Notes: generated by a model not told the origin, from the sequence alone. DNA of 5,170 nt from Methanobacteriaceae archaeon (GCA_900769095.1 CAAGFH010000128.1:1-5170), one strand, 5' to 3'; numbered from the stretch's first letter, positions 1 to 5,170 are shown. Program-made: numbers and translations.

Positions 1-728
1 AATATCAGATTTTAGATAGTCCTGATGATTTGACCTTGGAGTTTCCAGTTGTATTAAAACAGGGTGAAGGTCAAGGTGGAAAGGATATTAAAATAGCTAA
101 ATCCATGGATGATGTTGAAGAATACTTTGAAAACTTCAATCAGGCATTATGCGAACAATTCATTGAAGGATCTGAAATTTCTATTGAAGTATTAGGATTT
201 AATGGAGAATTTGTTGCATTACCTCCAATTTATAAAGGTGAAACTACATTGGAAGGAACACATCCATTAAGCAAAGTTAAAACTGGTCCATGTATGGTTC
301 AGGGATTAGATAATAATCTTGTACAGCATACTGCATATAAAGTTGCTAAAAACTTGGATTCTGATGGTATTTTTGAGATGGATTTCATGTACTCTCCTGA
401 AAAAGACCAGTTATATGCTATTGAAGTTAATACACGTCCTAATGGAACCAGATATTTAACAACTGCAACTTGTGGTGTTAATTCATTATGTGAATTGGTC
501 AATATGGCAATTGGTGAGTTTTCACCTGCTAATATTTCAGATAAATTGGAATATCACTATTCTACTGAAATTCCAGTTGGAGATTACAATGGACCTTGTC
601 CAAATGAGCCTGTAAAATCTTTTGATGATAATGATTTTGTTGTTCATGGTCCTGAAGGATATCAAAGACTCACTGCAAGAGCAGATTCTAAAAAAGATTT
701 GGATAACTTAATCTCAAAATTATTATAA
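1..728 (+). CDS. CarB-like ATP-grasp ligase of the pseudomurein gene neighbourhood (partial, 5' end missing)
   Basis: The reading frame is open from the left edge (first full codon at 3) to a TAA at 726-728, so about 240 C-terminal residues are present and the true start lies outside; the TTG at 30 is only an internal Leu codon. The fragment is an ATP-grasp catalytic core: a nucleotide-binding Lys and Gly-rich loop (FPVVLKQGEGQGGKDI, about 42-89), a central FIEGSEISIEVL strand pair (about 160-195), and metal ligands in FEMD (372-383) and IEVNTRPNG (420-446), which matches the Glu-x-Asn signature of the family. ATP-grasp enzymes activate a carboxylate as acyl phosphate and join it to an amine. 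The nearest look is carbamoyl-phosphate synthase large subunit or amino-acid ligases, but the MraY-like and Mur-ligase genes downstream argue for a wall-precursor role rather than pyrimidine or arginine synthesis. CarB-like proteins are known companions of pseudomurein clusters; their substrate is not visible here. The cytoplasm is the expected location. Confidence 0.8.
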   Translation, partial: YQILDSPDDLTLEFPVVLKQGEGQGGKDIKIAKSMDDVEEYFENFNQALCEQFIEGSEISIEVLGFNGEFVALPPIYKGETTLEGTHPLSKVKTGPCMVQGLDNNLVQHTAYKVAKNLDSDGIFEMDFMYSPEKDQLYAIEVNTRPNGTRYLTTATCGVNSLCELVNMAIGEFSPANISDKLEYHYSTEIPVGDYNGPCPNEPVKSFDDNDFVVHGPEGYQRLTARADSKKDLDNLISKLL

Positions 729-744
729 TTCTGTATTATAAGTT

Positions 745-756
745 ATAATTATATAC
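745..756 (+). promoter_or_regulatory. possible archaeal TATA box ahead of the MraY-like gene
   Basis: The 76-base gap between the ATP-grasp stop and the ATG at 805 contains TTATATA at 749-755 inside an AT-rich stretch. An archaeal start site about 25 bases downstream would fall near 775-780, leaving a short leader before the ATG. Because the whole gap is AT-rich, a match of this quality can arise by chance, and read-through from the upstream gene is equally possible, since no T-run terminator is seen after 728. Confidence 0.3.
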
Positions 757-804
757 TACTATCAATAGATACTTTATTAGTTTAAAGATTTATTGTGTGG
801 TAAA

Positions 805-1875
805 ATGAATAATACAGATATGTTAATTCTTTTTTTGATAACATTATTTGGAACAATATTCTTTACTTGGTATGTTAAAAGAATATTGCTCAAAGCAAGG
901 ATTTCTGATAATCCTATAGTCAGTGAACATAGACATAAAAGCGGAACTCCAACAATGGGAGGAATCGCTTTTCTATTTACAATTTCATTGGTAATTGCAT
1001 TATATTACCAAAACACTCCTGTTTTACTTGTATCTTTCATAATGCTTGCTGGTGGAGTTGTAGGTTTAGTAGATGATTTAATCGGACTTAAAGTTAAAGA
1101 AGTTCAAAAAATTGTTGTAAATATTTCTAATGAGGTTATTACTCTTGGAAGATTGGATGTTGAACCTAACGAAGAAGTTCGTGTAGCTACTCCTAAAGCA
1201 AAATCTGAAGTAAATGATTTGCTTAAAGAAGGTAAAGTTGAGGTTGTCGGTGAAGTTCCAATTAAAACAGAACCTGAAGAACTTGAAAAAATTATTTGTC
1301 AAATTGTATTAGGTTTATTCTTTGCACTAACAGGTATTGTTACAACTTTAGGTGGTTTCCAATTAGGTATTTTAGCTATTCCTGTTGTTATAATTGCAAT
1401 TCTTGGATCTATTAATTCAGTTAATCTTATTGACGGAATGGATGGTCTTGCAGCAGGTATTGTTGGTATTGCTTCCATTGCTTGTTGTGTATATGGTTAC
1501 TTATTTGGACCAGCAACAATTATTCCACCATTCTTACTCCTTTCAGGATTATGTTTAGGATTCTTAGTATTCAACAAACACCCTGCTTCAATATTCATGG
1601 GAGATACTGGATCATTTGTATTAGGTACAGGTTATGCAGCAGCAGTATTAGTCTGTGATATCCCATATTTCGGAGTACTTGCATTAGGAGTACCTATCAT
1701 GTCAGTTGTTGTTAGTTTACTTCACAGAGCAAATATTATTAAATTACCTGTTGAACCATTACATCACACTTTAAATCATTATGGAATGTCTGAAACAAAG
1801 ATTGTTCTTAGTTATTGGGGAATTACACTTTTATTATGTATAATTGGTATTCTTGCTAAAATGTACATATTCTAA
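805..1875 (+). CDS. MraY-like polyprenyl-phosphate phosphoglycosyltransferase (glycosyltransferase family 4 type), pseudomurein lipid-precursor step
   Basis: This 356-residue integral membrane protein has about ten hydrophobic segments. Family motifs in order are TPTMGG (48-53), the VDD Asp pair (D90-D91), NLIDGMDGLAAG (207-218), FMGDTGS (264-270) and PLHHTLNHYG (318-327). MraY/WecA enzymes transfer a phospho-sugar (with peptide in MraY) from a UDP carrier to polyprenyl phosphate on the cytoplasmic membrane face. Placed between a CarB-like ligase and a Mur-type ligase in an archaeon, it is best read as the pseudomurein counterpart that loads the UDP-linked precursor onto the lipid carrier. 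The ATG at 805 is preferred over the in-frame TTG at 793, which would add only Met-Cys-Gly-Lys; a weak GTGGT (797-801) precedes it. Two oddities are a charged, probably soluble insertion at about residues 97-162 directly after the Asp pair, and only two of the three consecutive His of bacterial MraY (H320-H321, then Thr). A related sugar-1-phosphate transferase of another glycan pathway is the alternative. Confidence 0.9.
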   Translation: MNNTDMLILFLITLFGTIFFTWYVKRILLKARISDNPIVSEHRHKSGTPTMGGIAFLFTISLVIALYYQNTPVLLVSFIMLAGGVVGLVDDLIGLKVKEVQKIVVNISNEVITLGRLDVEPNEEVRVATPKAKSEVNDLLKEGKVEVVGEVPIKTEPEELEKIICQIVLGLFFALTGIVTTLGGFQLGILAIPVVIIAILGSINSVNLIDGMDGLAAGIVGIASIACCVYGYLFGPATIIPPFLLLSGLCLGFLVFNKHPASIFMGDTGSFVLGTGYAAAVLVCDIPYFGVLALGVPIMSVVVSLLHRANIIKLPVEPLHHTLNHYGMSETKIVLSYWGITLLLCIIGILAKMYIF

Positions 1876-1898
1876 TTTCCTTTTTTTTTCTTTTTTTT
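1876..1898 (+). terminator. oligo-T tract between the MraY-like and Mur-ligase genes, possible partial archaeal terminator
   Basis: Immediately after the TAA at 1873-1875 comes a pyrimidine tract with nine T (1881-1889), one C and eight more T (1891-1898), ending at the next ribosome binding site. Archaeal RNA polymerase can terminate at T-runs without a hairpin, and none is visible here. With only 33 bases between genes, it may act as a leaky intra-operon terminator or simply as an unstructured leader for translation. Confidence 0.4.
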
Positions 1899-1904
1899 GG
1901 TGAT
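1899..1904 (+). promoter_or_regulatory. ribosome binding site GGTGAT setting the Mur-ligase start
   Basis: GGTGAT is complementary to the ATCACC near the 3' end of archaeal 16S rRNA. It lies four bases before the ATG at 1909 and overlaps the in-frame TTG (1897) and GTG (1900) codons, so it rules those out as starts. Confidence 0.8.
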
Positions 1905-1908
1905 ATTT

Positions 1909-3339
1909 ATGAAAATTGATGATATAGTTGAGTTAGTTAACGGAAAAATTTTTGGTAATGATGATTTTTTTTCAATAGATGGATTTTCTGGTAGATTTAC
2001 TTTTTTAAATGATGCTCACACTGGAGATATTGTTGTAAGACACTGGATTAATGGTGATGGAGTTGCAATGGCATTTAAGAAAAATATTGCATGTTTAATT
2101 ACTCAAACTCCAAAAGACGGAGCTATTGAAATGGCGAATAAATTAGGATTCCCATTAATAGTAACTGATAAAATTGAACTTGCTAATTCATTTGCACTTT
2201 CACACTCAATTGAAAAATATTCTCCTAATTCAACAAATATTGTAATAACTGGTACTAATGGTAAATCAACCACATCTCATTTAATTTATCATATATTAAA
2301 CAATGCTGGATATCATGTTCTTACTAACACAGATAGTGAATCCGAATTTAACACATTAATTGACCCAATGGTATCTAAATTAATCTCTGATGAAGTTATT
2401 GAAAACGGAGAATTAGATTATTTGGTTATTGAAGTATCTGAGGTCCAAGGTTGGCTTGGAAAGTTAATGAAAAACCACGCAGCATTAATGAGTAGAGCTA
2501 TTAAACCTAAAGTTGGTGTAATAACCAATATTGCAATGGATCATATTGGTCTTGTAAATTCTATTGATGATGTTTTTGATGAAATAGTTGAAGTTCCAAA
2601 AGCAATTGGTGATGGAATTTGTATATTAAACCACGATGATGATTTGGTAATGAAATTAGATGTAATAAATCCATTTTACACTTCAATGTCTAAAATTAAT
2701 GAAGAAAATTCAGTATTTTTCGATGATGGGAAAATTTACTATAAAAATAATCCAATTTTAACTGTTGATGAATTACCATTTAGTGGTAAACATTTCATAC
2801 AAAATATTTTATCAGCTATTGGAGCATGTATTTCTTTAGATATTGATATTGAAACTATTATTGATGGAGTTAAATCTTATAAAGCTCTCAATAGACGTTT
2901 TGCAAAATTACATGAAGAACCTTTAATCTTTGATGATTTTGCTCATAATCCTGATGGAATCAAAGCAACAATTTCTGAAACTTACAAATTACTTGATGAA
3001 AACCAGACATTACATGTTGTCTGTGCTATTAGGGGTTCTAGAGGAGTTGAAATCAATCAGTTAAATGTTGAAGCTATTGTTGAAGCTATGGATGATGGCA
3101 TGAAATTAATCTTATCCTCAAGTAATGATGTTGTTAACTCTCTAAACTGGGTTAATGATGATGAAAGAGAGGTATTTTCCAATGTTTTAAACGAAAATAA
3201 CATTGAATACACTCATTTTGATGAGTTAGATGATTGTTTGCGCAATGTCTATAATAATGCAGATAAAAATGATATTATTTTATTAATTGGTGCTCAGGGA
3301 ATGGACCCTGCAGAGTCCCTTTTAAAAGACATAATATAA
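1909..3339 (+). CDS. Mur-ligase-family peptide ligase (MurE/MurC/cyanophycin-synthetase-like), probable pseudomurein precursor ligase
   Basis: This 476-residue enzyme, near the usual Mur ligase length, shows all three domains. Residues 1-105 resemble the UDP-binding N-terminal domain. The central ATPase has the P-loop GTNGKST (115-121), a VIEVSE segment with the likely Mg-binding Glu (E175), TNIAMDH (206-212), a Lys in VPKAI (K231) at about the place of the carbamylated Lys of MurE-type enzymes, and GKHFIQNILSA (293-303). The C-terminal domain opens after RRF (329-331) with DDFAHNPDG (342-350), followed by RGSRG and a closing IGAQGMDP. The family uses ATP to add an amino acid to the carboxylate of a UDP-linked intermediate in the cytoplasm. 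The next-door MraY-like gene points to pseudomurein peptide assembly; which residue (Glu, Lys or Ala) is added cannot be read from the sequence. DHIGL and AHNPDG recall cyanophycin synthetase and MurE rather than MurD. The start is fixed by GGTGAT at 1899-1904. The gene probably shares a transcript with the MraY-like gene, unless the T-tract between them stops it. Confidence 0.9.
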   Translation: MKIDDIVELVNGKIFGNDDFFSIDGFSGRFTFLNDAHTGDIVVRHWINGDGVAMAFKKNIACLITQTPKDGAIEMANKLGFPLIVTDKIELANSFALSHSIEKYSPNSTNIVITGTNGKSTTSHLIYHILNNAGYHVLTNTDSESEFNTLIDPMVSKLISDEVIENGELDYLVIEVSEVQGWLGKLMKNHAALMSRAIKPKVGVITNIAMDHIGLVNSIDDVFDEIVEVPKAIGDGICILNHDDDLVMKLDVINPFYTSMSKINEENSVFFDDGKIYYKNNPILTVDELPFSGKHFIQNILSAIGACISLDIDIETIIDGVKSYKALNRRFAKLHEEPLIFDDFAHNPDGIKATISETYKLLDENQTLHVVCAIRGSRGVEINQLNVEAIVEAMDDGMKLILSSSNDVVNSLNWVNDDEREVFSNVLNENNIEYTHFDELDDCLRNVYNNADKNDIILLIGAQGMDPAESLLKDII

Positions 3340-3345
3340 ATTTAA

Positions 3346-3365
3346 ATATTAAATTAATTTAATAT
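3346..3365 (+). repeat. perfect 20-bp AT-only palindrome in the intergenic gap
   Basis: The ten bases 3346-3355 (ATATTAAATT) are the exact reverse complement of 3356-3365. The palindrome begins seven bases after the Mur-ligase stop and overlaps TATA-like sequence. It could be an operator for a dimeric regulator, a weak hairpin, or part of a promoter. All bases are A or T, which raises the chance of coincidence. Confidence 0.5.
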
Positions 3366-3366
3366 A
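3358..3366 (+). promoter_or_regulatory. possible TATA box for the two-gene membrane-protein unit
   Basis: TTTAATATA at 3358-3366 resembles the archaeal TATA consensus. It would place a start site near 3388-3393, about 30 bases before the ATG at 3422. The 82-base gap is the only stretch between the Mur ligase and the next gene, so a promoter here is plausible. In such AT-rich DNA the match alone is weak. Confidence 0.3.
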
Positions 3367-3380
3367 ATAAATGTATGATT

Positions 3381-3403
3381 TTATTCTTTTTCTAAAAGAA
3401 TAA
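3381..3403 (+). other. AT-rich inverted repeat (10-bp arms, 3-base spacer) upstream of the POTRA-like gene
   Basis: TTATTCTTTT at 3381-3390 and AAAAGAATAA at 3394-3403 are perfect reverse complements around the spacer TCT. The arms end eight bases before the AGAGG ribosome binding site. No T-run follows on the plus strand, so it is not a classical terminator. It could be a leader hairpin, an RNA-processing site or a protein-binding site. Confidence 0.5.
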
Positions 3404-3410
3404 TAATACA

Positions 3411-3415
3411 AGAGG
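3411..3415 (+). promoter_or_regulatory. ribosome binding site AGAGG for the POTRA-like gene
   Basis: AGAGG lies six bases before the ATG at 3422, a normal spacing that supports this start. No earlier in-frame start is available. Confidence 0.6.
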
Positions 3416-3421
3416 AAAAAC

Positions 3422-3871
3422 ATGTTTATAAAGATTAGAAGAGACACATTAATAATTTTATTATTAGCGTTTATGTTGATTCTTTGTGGCCGTTTAATTA
3501 CCTATGTCGCATTTGCTTCTTCTGATGAGATACATGATGGTATTGCGATTTCTGGAGTCATTATCAAAGGTAATGATGTAGTTCCAGTAGATACTATTAG
3601 ATCAAATGTTATGCAAGCTGGTTTTAGGGACGGTAGTGTAATCTATGGTGATGTTTTAAAAACTTCTAAAAGAGAAGTATCACTGCAAGATGCCCTTCAG
3701 ACGGCCCAGGAATTTGCAAAACAGTCAACAGTACCAGGTACATCTGTTCAACCAATTACTGCTGCTGATGTTCAAGTAGATAAGAATACAGGTGTAGTTA
3801 CCGTTACTGTTATTGAAGACTTCTCGTCAGTAGATTTAACAGATAAAACAAAAAGTGGTGTGGAAGGATGA
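3422..3871 (+). CDS. small membrane-anchored extracytoplasmic protein with a POTRA/FtsQ-like domain (tentative)
   Basis: This 149-residue protein starts with a basic stretch (KIRRD, 4-8) and one hydrophobic segment (about 9-32), so it is either anchored with its C-terminal part outside the cell or exported. The remaining ~115 residues show the order expected of a POTRA fold: a first strand and turn reading IAISGVIIKGNDVV (41-54), a helix (DTIRSNVMQAG, 57-67), GSVI (71-74), a second helix (SLQDALQTAQEFAKQ), and a final pair reading VQVDKNTGVVTVTVIED (117-133). POTRA domains in FtsQ and BamA/Omp85 mediate protein-protein contacts; bacterial ftsQ sits beside mur genes. The assignment rests on pattern only, so the function is inferred. 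The gene ends inside the start of the next one (ATGA, 3868-3871), indicating coupled translation and probably a shared complex. If the POTRA idea is wrong, it is simply an unrecognised conserved-looking membrane protein. Confidence 0.75.
   Translation: MFIKIRRDTLIILLLAFMLILCGRLITYVAFASSDEIHDGIAISGVIIKGNDVVPVDTIRSNVMQAGFRDGSVIYGDVLKTSKREVSLQDALQTAQEFAKQSTVPGTSVQPITAADVQVDKNTGVVTVTVIEDFSSVDLTDKTKSGVEG
3857..3860 (+). promoter_or_regulatory. GGTG ribosome binding site inside the POTRA-like gene for the downstream gene
   Basis: GGTG lies seven bases before the ATG at 3868, inside the end of the preceding gene, and is the best match to the archaeal anti-Shine-Dalgarno. A second purine stretch, GGAAGG (3862-3867), touches the start codon and is too close to act alone. 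With the ATGA stop-start overlap this favours translational coupling. Confidence 0.5.
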
Positions 3872-5136
3872 AATTCAGTAAATCAAAACTTTCATTAGTA
3901 GCATTTTTCTTTATCTTTTTGCTGACTATGAGTAGTGTGGCTGCTACTTGTAATATTGTGGTAATTACTGATCCTTCTGGTAAAGACCCAAATGGTGCAG
4001 CTGCTGGAAGTATGTCCTTTGCGGATAATATGTTCCAGTCAACATTTCTATTATCTAGAAATAATCAATTTGCTGTACTCTCCGGGGGTACTGGTAGTTC
4101 AGATTCAAGATTAGATTCTATTGTTGAAGCTATTGCAAATTTGGAAAACAATGCTTCTGCTGCATCTGCAGCATCTGTTGCATCCCATTATAATGGTAAC
4201 CGTATTCTTGTTGGTGGTCCAAATATTGGTGCTGCTGTTGGAGGATACTTCAGTGCATATGTAATTACAGTTGATGATGATAGTCATGATATTAAAGTAA
4301 CTCCTTACACTAGTGGTGTAGCTACTTTACCACCTGGTCAAAAAGGGGCTATTATTCACTTGAGAAATACAGCGGGAAATCCATTATATGGTACTGCTGA
4401 TGCAGTAAGAAAAGAAACTGCAATGAATATTGGTAAAATGATTAGGGATGGTTATCCTGCAACCACAATTCTTTCAGAAGCTATGGGTGAAGTTGCTCGT
4501 GACTCTGGTGAGAAATACGGTGGGGGTGGAGTAAACCTCGTATCAGGTATTTCAACTTCAGACATGTTTACACCAAAAGAGATGAACAGTACTGGGTATC
4601 CTATGGATGAAGAATACTCAAAAGTTTGTGATAATTGTGGATGGGCATTAGGTTATCCTGCTGCGGAAGTTCACGAAAGATGTCCAATTTGTAATTCTGA
4701 AATCCGTACGGTTTATGCATATCAGGCATTAGGTGAAGCATTAACAATTAGTTCGAATGCGGTTGCAGTATCAGTATATGGAAGTGATAGGCCAGGTTTA
4801 GCAGATACTACTAAAGAAATTGTAGAAGCATCTGTTGCTAAAAATGGTTATGATGCATCAGCAATTGCAGGTTCTATCAATAGGGGTATTAATAATGGTC
4901 TTATTGTAGGTGTGGATCATGTTGAACCTAAAGATCTTAATGTAAAACAAGGTTCAAAAGCTGTTGGTGTTTATTATAAGGCACTTCCTGCGGATAAATC
5001 TTCTCCAGCATGGAATTTGCCAATTGATGGCAATCTCTTAACAATTCTTGGAAGTATACAGACCGCTGTTGGTATTATATTAATTTTATTGGTCTTGTTT
5101 AGAAGCAGATTGCTCAAATCTTTCCAAAATAGGTGA
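3868..5136 (+). CDS. signal-peptide protein with zinc-ribbon-like Cys4 motif and C-terminal membrane anchor, function unknown
   Basis: I do not recognise this 422-residue protein. Residues 1-26 form a signal peptide (KFSKSK, a hydrophobic run, then SSVAA as a possible cleavage site). Residues 390-411 are a single hydrophobic span followed by the basic tail RSRLLKSFQNR, so the topology is probably a large outside domain with a short cytoplasmic tail. The body is rich in Gly, Ala and Ser, with GGTGSS (72-77), an Ala/Ser run near 96-105 and a GGGG stretch near 218-221. C254-x2-C257-x14-C272-x2-C275 has the spacing of a rubredoxin-like zinc ribbon, which is odd for a predicted extracytoplasmic domain. 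The ATGA overlap with the POTRA-like gene suggests that the two products work together at the membrane, and the upstream wall-precursor genes make a role in wall assembly or surface architecture possible, by position only. The stop codon is part of the following terminator hairpin, so this is probably the last gene of its transcript. A surface hydrolase or adhesin cannot be excluded. Confidence 0.85.
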   Translation: MKFSKSKLSLVAFFFIFLLTMSSVAATCNIVVITDPSGKDPNGAAAGSMSFADNMFQSTFLLSRNNQFAVLSGGTGSSDSRLDSIVEAIANLENNASAASAASVASHYNGNRILVGGPNIGAAVGGYFSAYVITVDDDSHDIKVTPYTSGVATLPPGQKGAIIHLRNTAGNPLYGTADAVRKETAMNIGKMIRDGYPATTILSEAMGEVARDSGEKYGGGGVNLVSGISTSDMFTPKEMNSTGYPMDEEYSKVCDNCGWALGYPAAEVHERCPICNSEIRTVYAYQALGEALTISSNAVAVSVYGSDRPGLADTTKEIVEASVAKNGYDASAIAGSINRGINNGLIVGVDHVEPKDLNVKQGSKAVGVYYKALPADKSSPAWNLPIDGNLLTILGSIQTAVGIILILLVLFRSRLLKSFQNR

Positions 5137-5159
5137 TTTTTCACCTTTTTATTTTTTTT
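5126..5159 (+). terminator. hairpin plus T-tract terminator overlapping the stop codon
   Basis: AGGTGA (5131-5136, containing the TGA stop) and TCACCT (5141-5146) form a perfect 6-bp stem with a TTTT loop; three more A-T pairs (5127-5129 with 5148-5150) can form beyond one mismatch. Four T (5147-5150), an A and eight T (5152-5159) follow. The layout is that of an intrinsic terminator, and the T-run alone could stop archaeal RNA polymerase. It closes the two-gene membrane-protein unit. Confidence 0.7.
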
Positions 5160-5163
5160 ATAT

Positions 5164-5169
5164 GGTGAT
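5164..5169 (+). promoter_or_regulatory. ribosome binding site GGTGAT of a gene beginning just beyond the window
   Basis: GGTGAT is identical to the site used by the Mur ligase and again directly follows a T-tract. A plus-strand start codon is expected within about ten bases past the right edge. No coding sequence of that gene is visible. Confidence 0.5.
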
Positions 5170-5170
5170 C

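Noticed and set aside
30..32. TTG as the start of the ATP-grasp gene
   Set aside because: The frame is open to the left edge, no ribosome binding site precedes it, and an ATP-grasp domain needs sequence upstream.
299..502. Minus-strand open frame of 67 codons
   Set aside because: It lies wholly inside the ATP-grasp coding region, has no recognisable motif or ribosome binding site, and is a shadow of the plus-strand gene.
744..753. TATAATTATA palindrome as an operator
   Set aside because: Ten AT-only bases in an AT-rich gap are expected by chance, and the sequence is better considered part of the possible TATA region.
793..795. TTG start for the MraY-like gene
   Set aside because: It would add only four residues, and the ATG at 805 is a better start codon with a possible GTGGT site ahead.
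1078..1302. Minus-strand open frame of 74 codons matching the MraY insertion almost exactly
   Set aside because: Its Phe/Asn-rich translation is what Lys/Glu-rich plus-strand codons give when read backwards. The overlap with the insertion is explained by that composition.
4150..4185. Ala/Ser codon run as a tandem repeat
   Set aside because: The codons vary and the unit is not periodic beyond a few residues; it is ordinary low-complexity coding sequence.
1..5170. CRISPR array, tRNA, rRNA, insertion sequence or attachment site
   Set aside because: No spaced direct repeats, cloverleaf-like segments, transposase motifs or terminal inverted repeats were seen.

Overview
The window is strongly A+T-rich, compact and entirely plus-strand. 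It looks like chromosomal DNA of a pseudomurein-walled methanogen (order Methanobacteriales, most like Methanobrevibacter or a near relative). Three things suggest this: GGTGAT-type ribosome binding sites complementary to the archaeal 16S 3' end, TATA-like and oligo-T signals typical of archaea, and a set of cell-wall precursor enzyme homologues (MraY-type transferase, Mur-type ligase, CarB-like ATP-grasp enzyme) in one neighbourhood, as known for pseudomurein gene clusters. The genus is an inference; no rRNA or other marker is present.

Layout: (1) 1-728, the 3' part of a CarB-like ATP-grasp ligase gene that begins outside the window. (2) 805-1875, an MraY-like polyprenyl-phosphate phosphoglycosyltransferase with a charged soluble insertion of about 60 residues right after its Asp-Asp motif. 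(3) 1909-3339, a Mur-ligase-family enzyme with intact P-loop, catalytic Glu and Asp-His motifs. (4) 3340-3421, a short gap holding a perfect 20-bp palindrome and a second AT-rich hairpin. (5) 3422-3871, a small membrane-anchored protein whose extracytoplasmic part resembles a POTRA/FtsQ-like domain. (6) 3868-5136, a protein with a signal peptide, a four-Cys zinc-ribbon-like motif and a C-terminal membrane anchor, overlapping the previous gene by ATGA. A hairpin plus T-tract terminator follows at 5126-5159, and the ribosome binding site of a further gene is cut off at the right edge.

How the genes fit together: the first three encode cytoplasmic or membrane steps of cell-wall precursor synthesis (ligation of amino acids to a UDP-linked intermediate, then transfer to a lipid carrier). 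The last two are predicted to face the wall side of the membrane and are translationally coupled. Whether they serve wall assembly is inferred from position only. The POTRA-like protein next to wall ligases recalls the bacterial dcw cluster, where ftsQ follows the mur genes; together with its unidentified zinc-ribbon partner it is the least explained part of the window.
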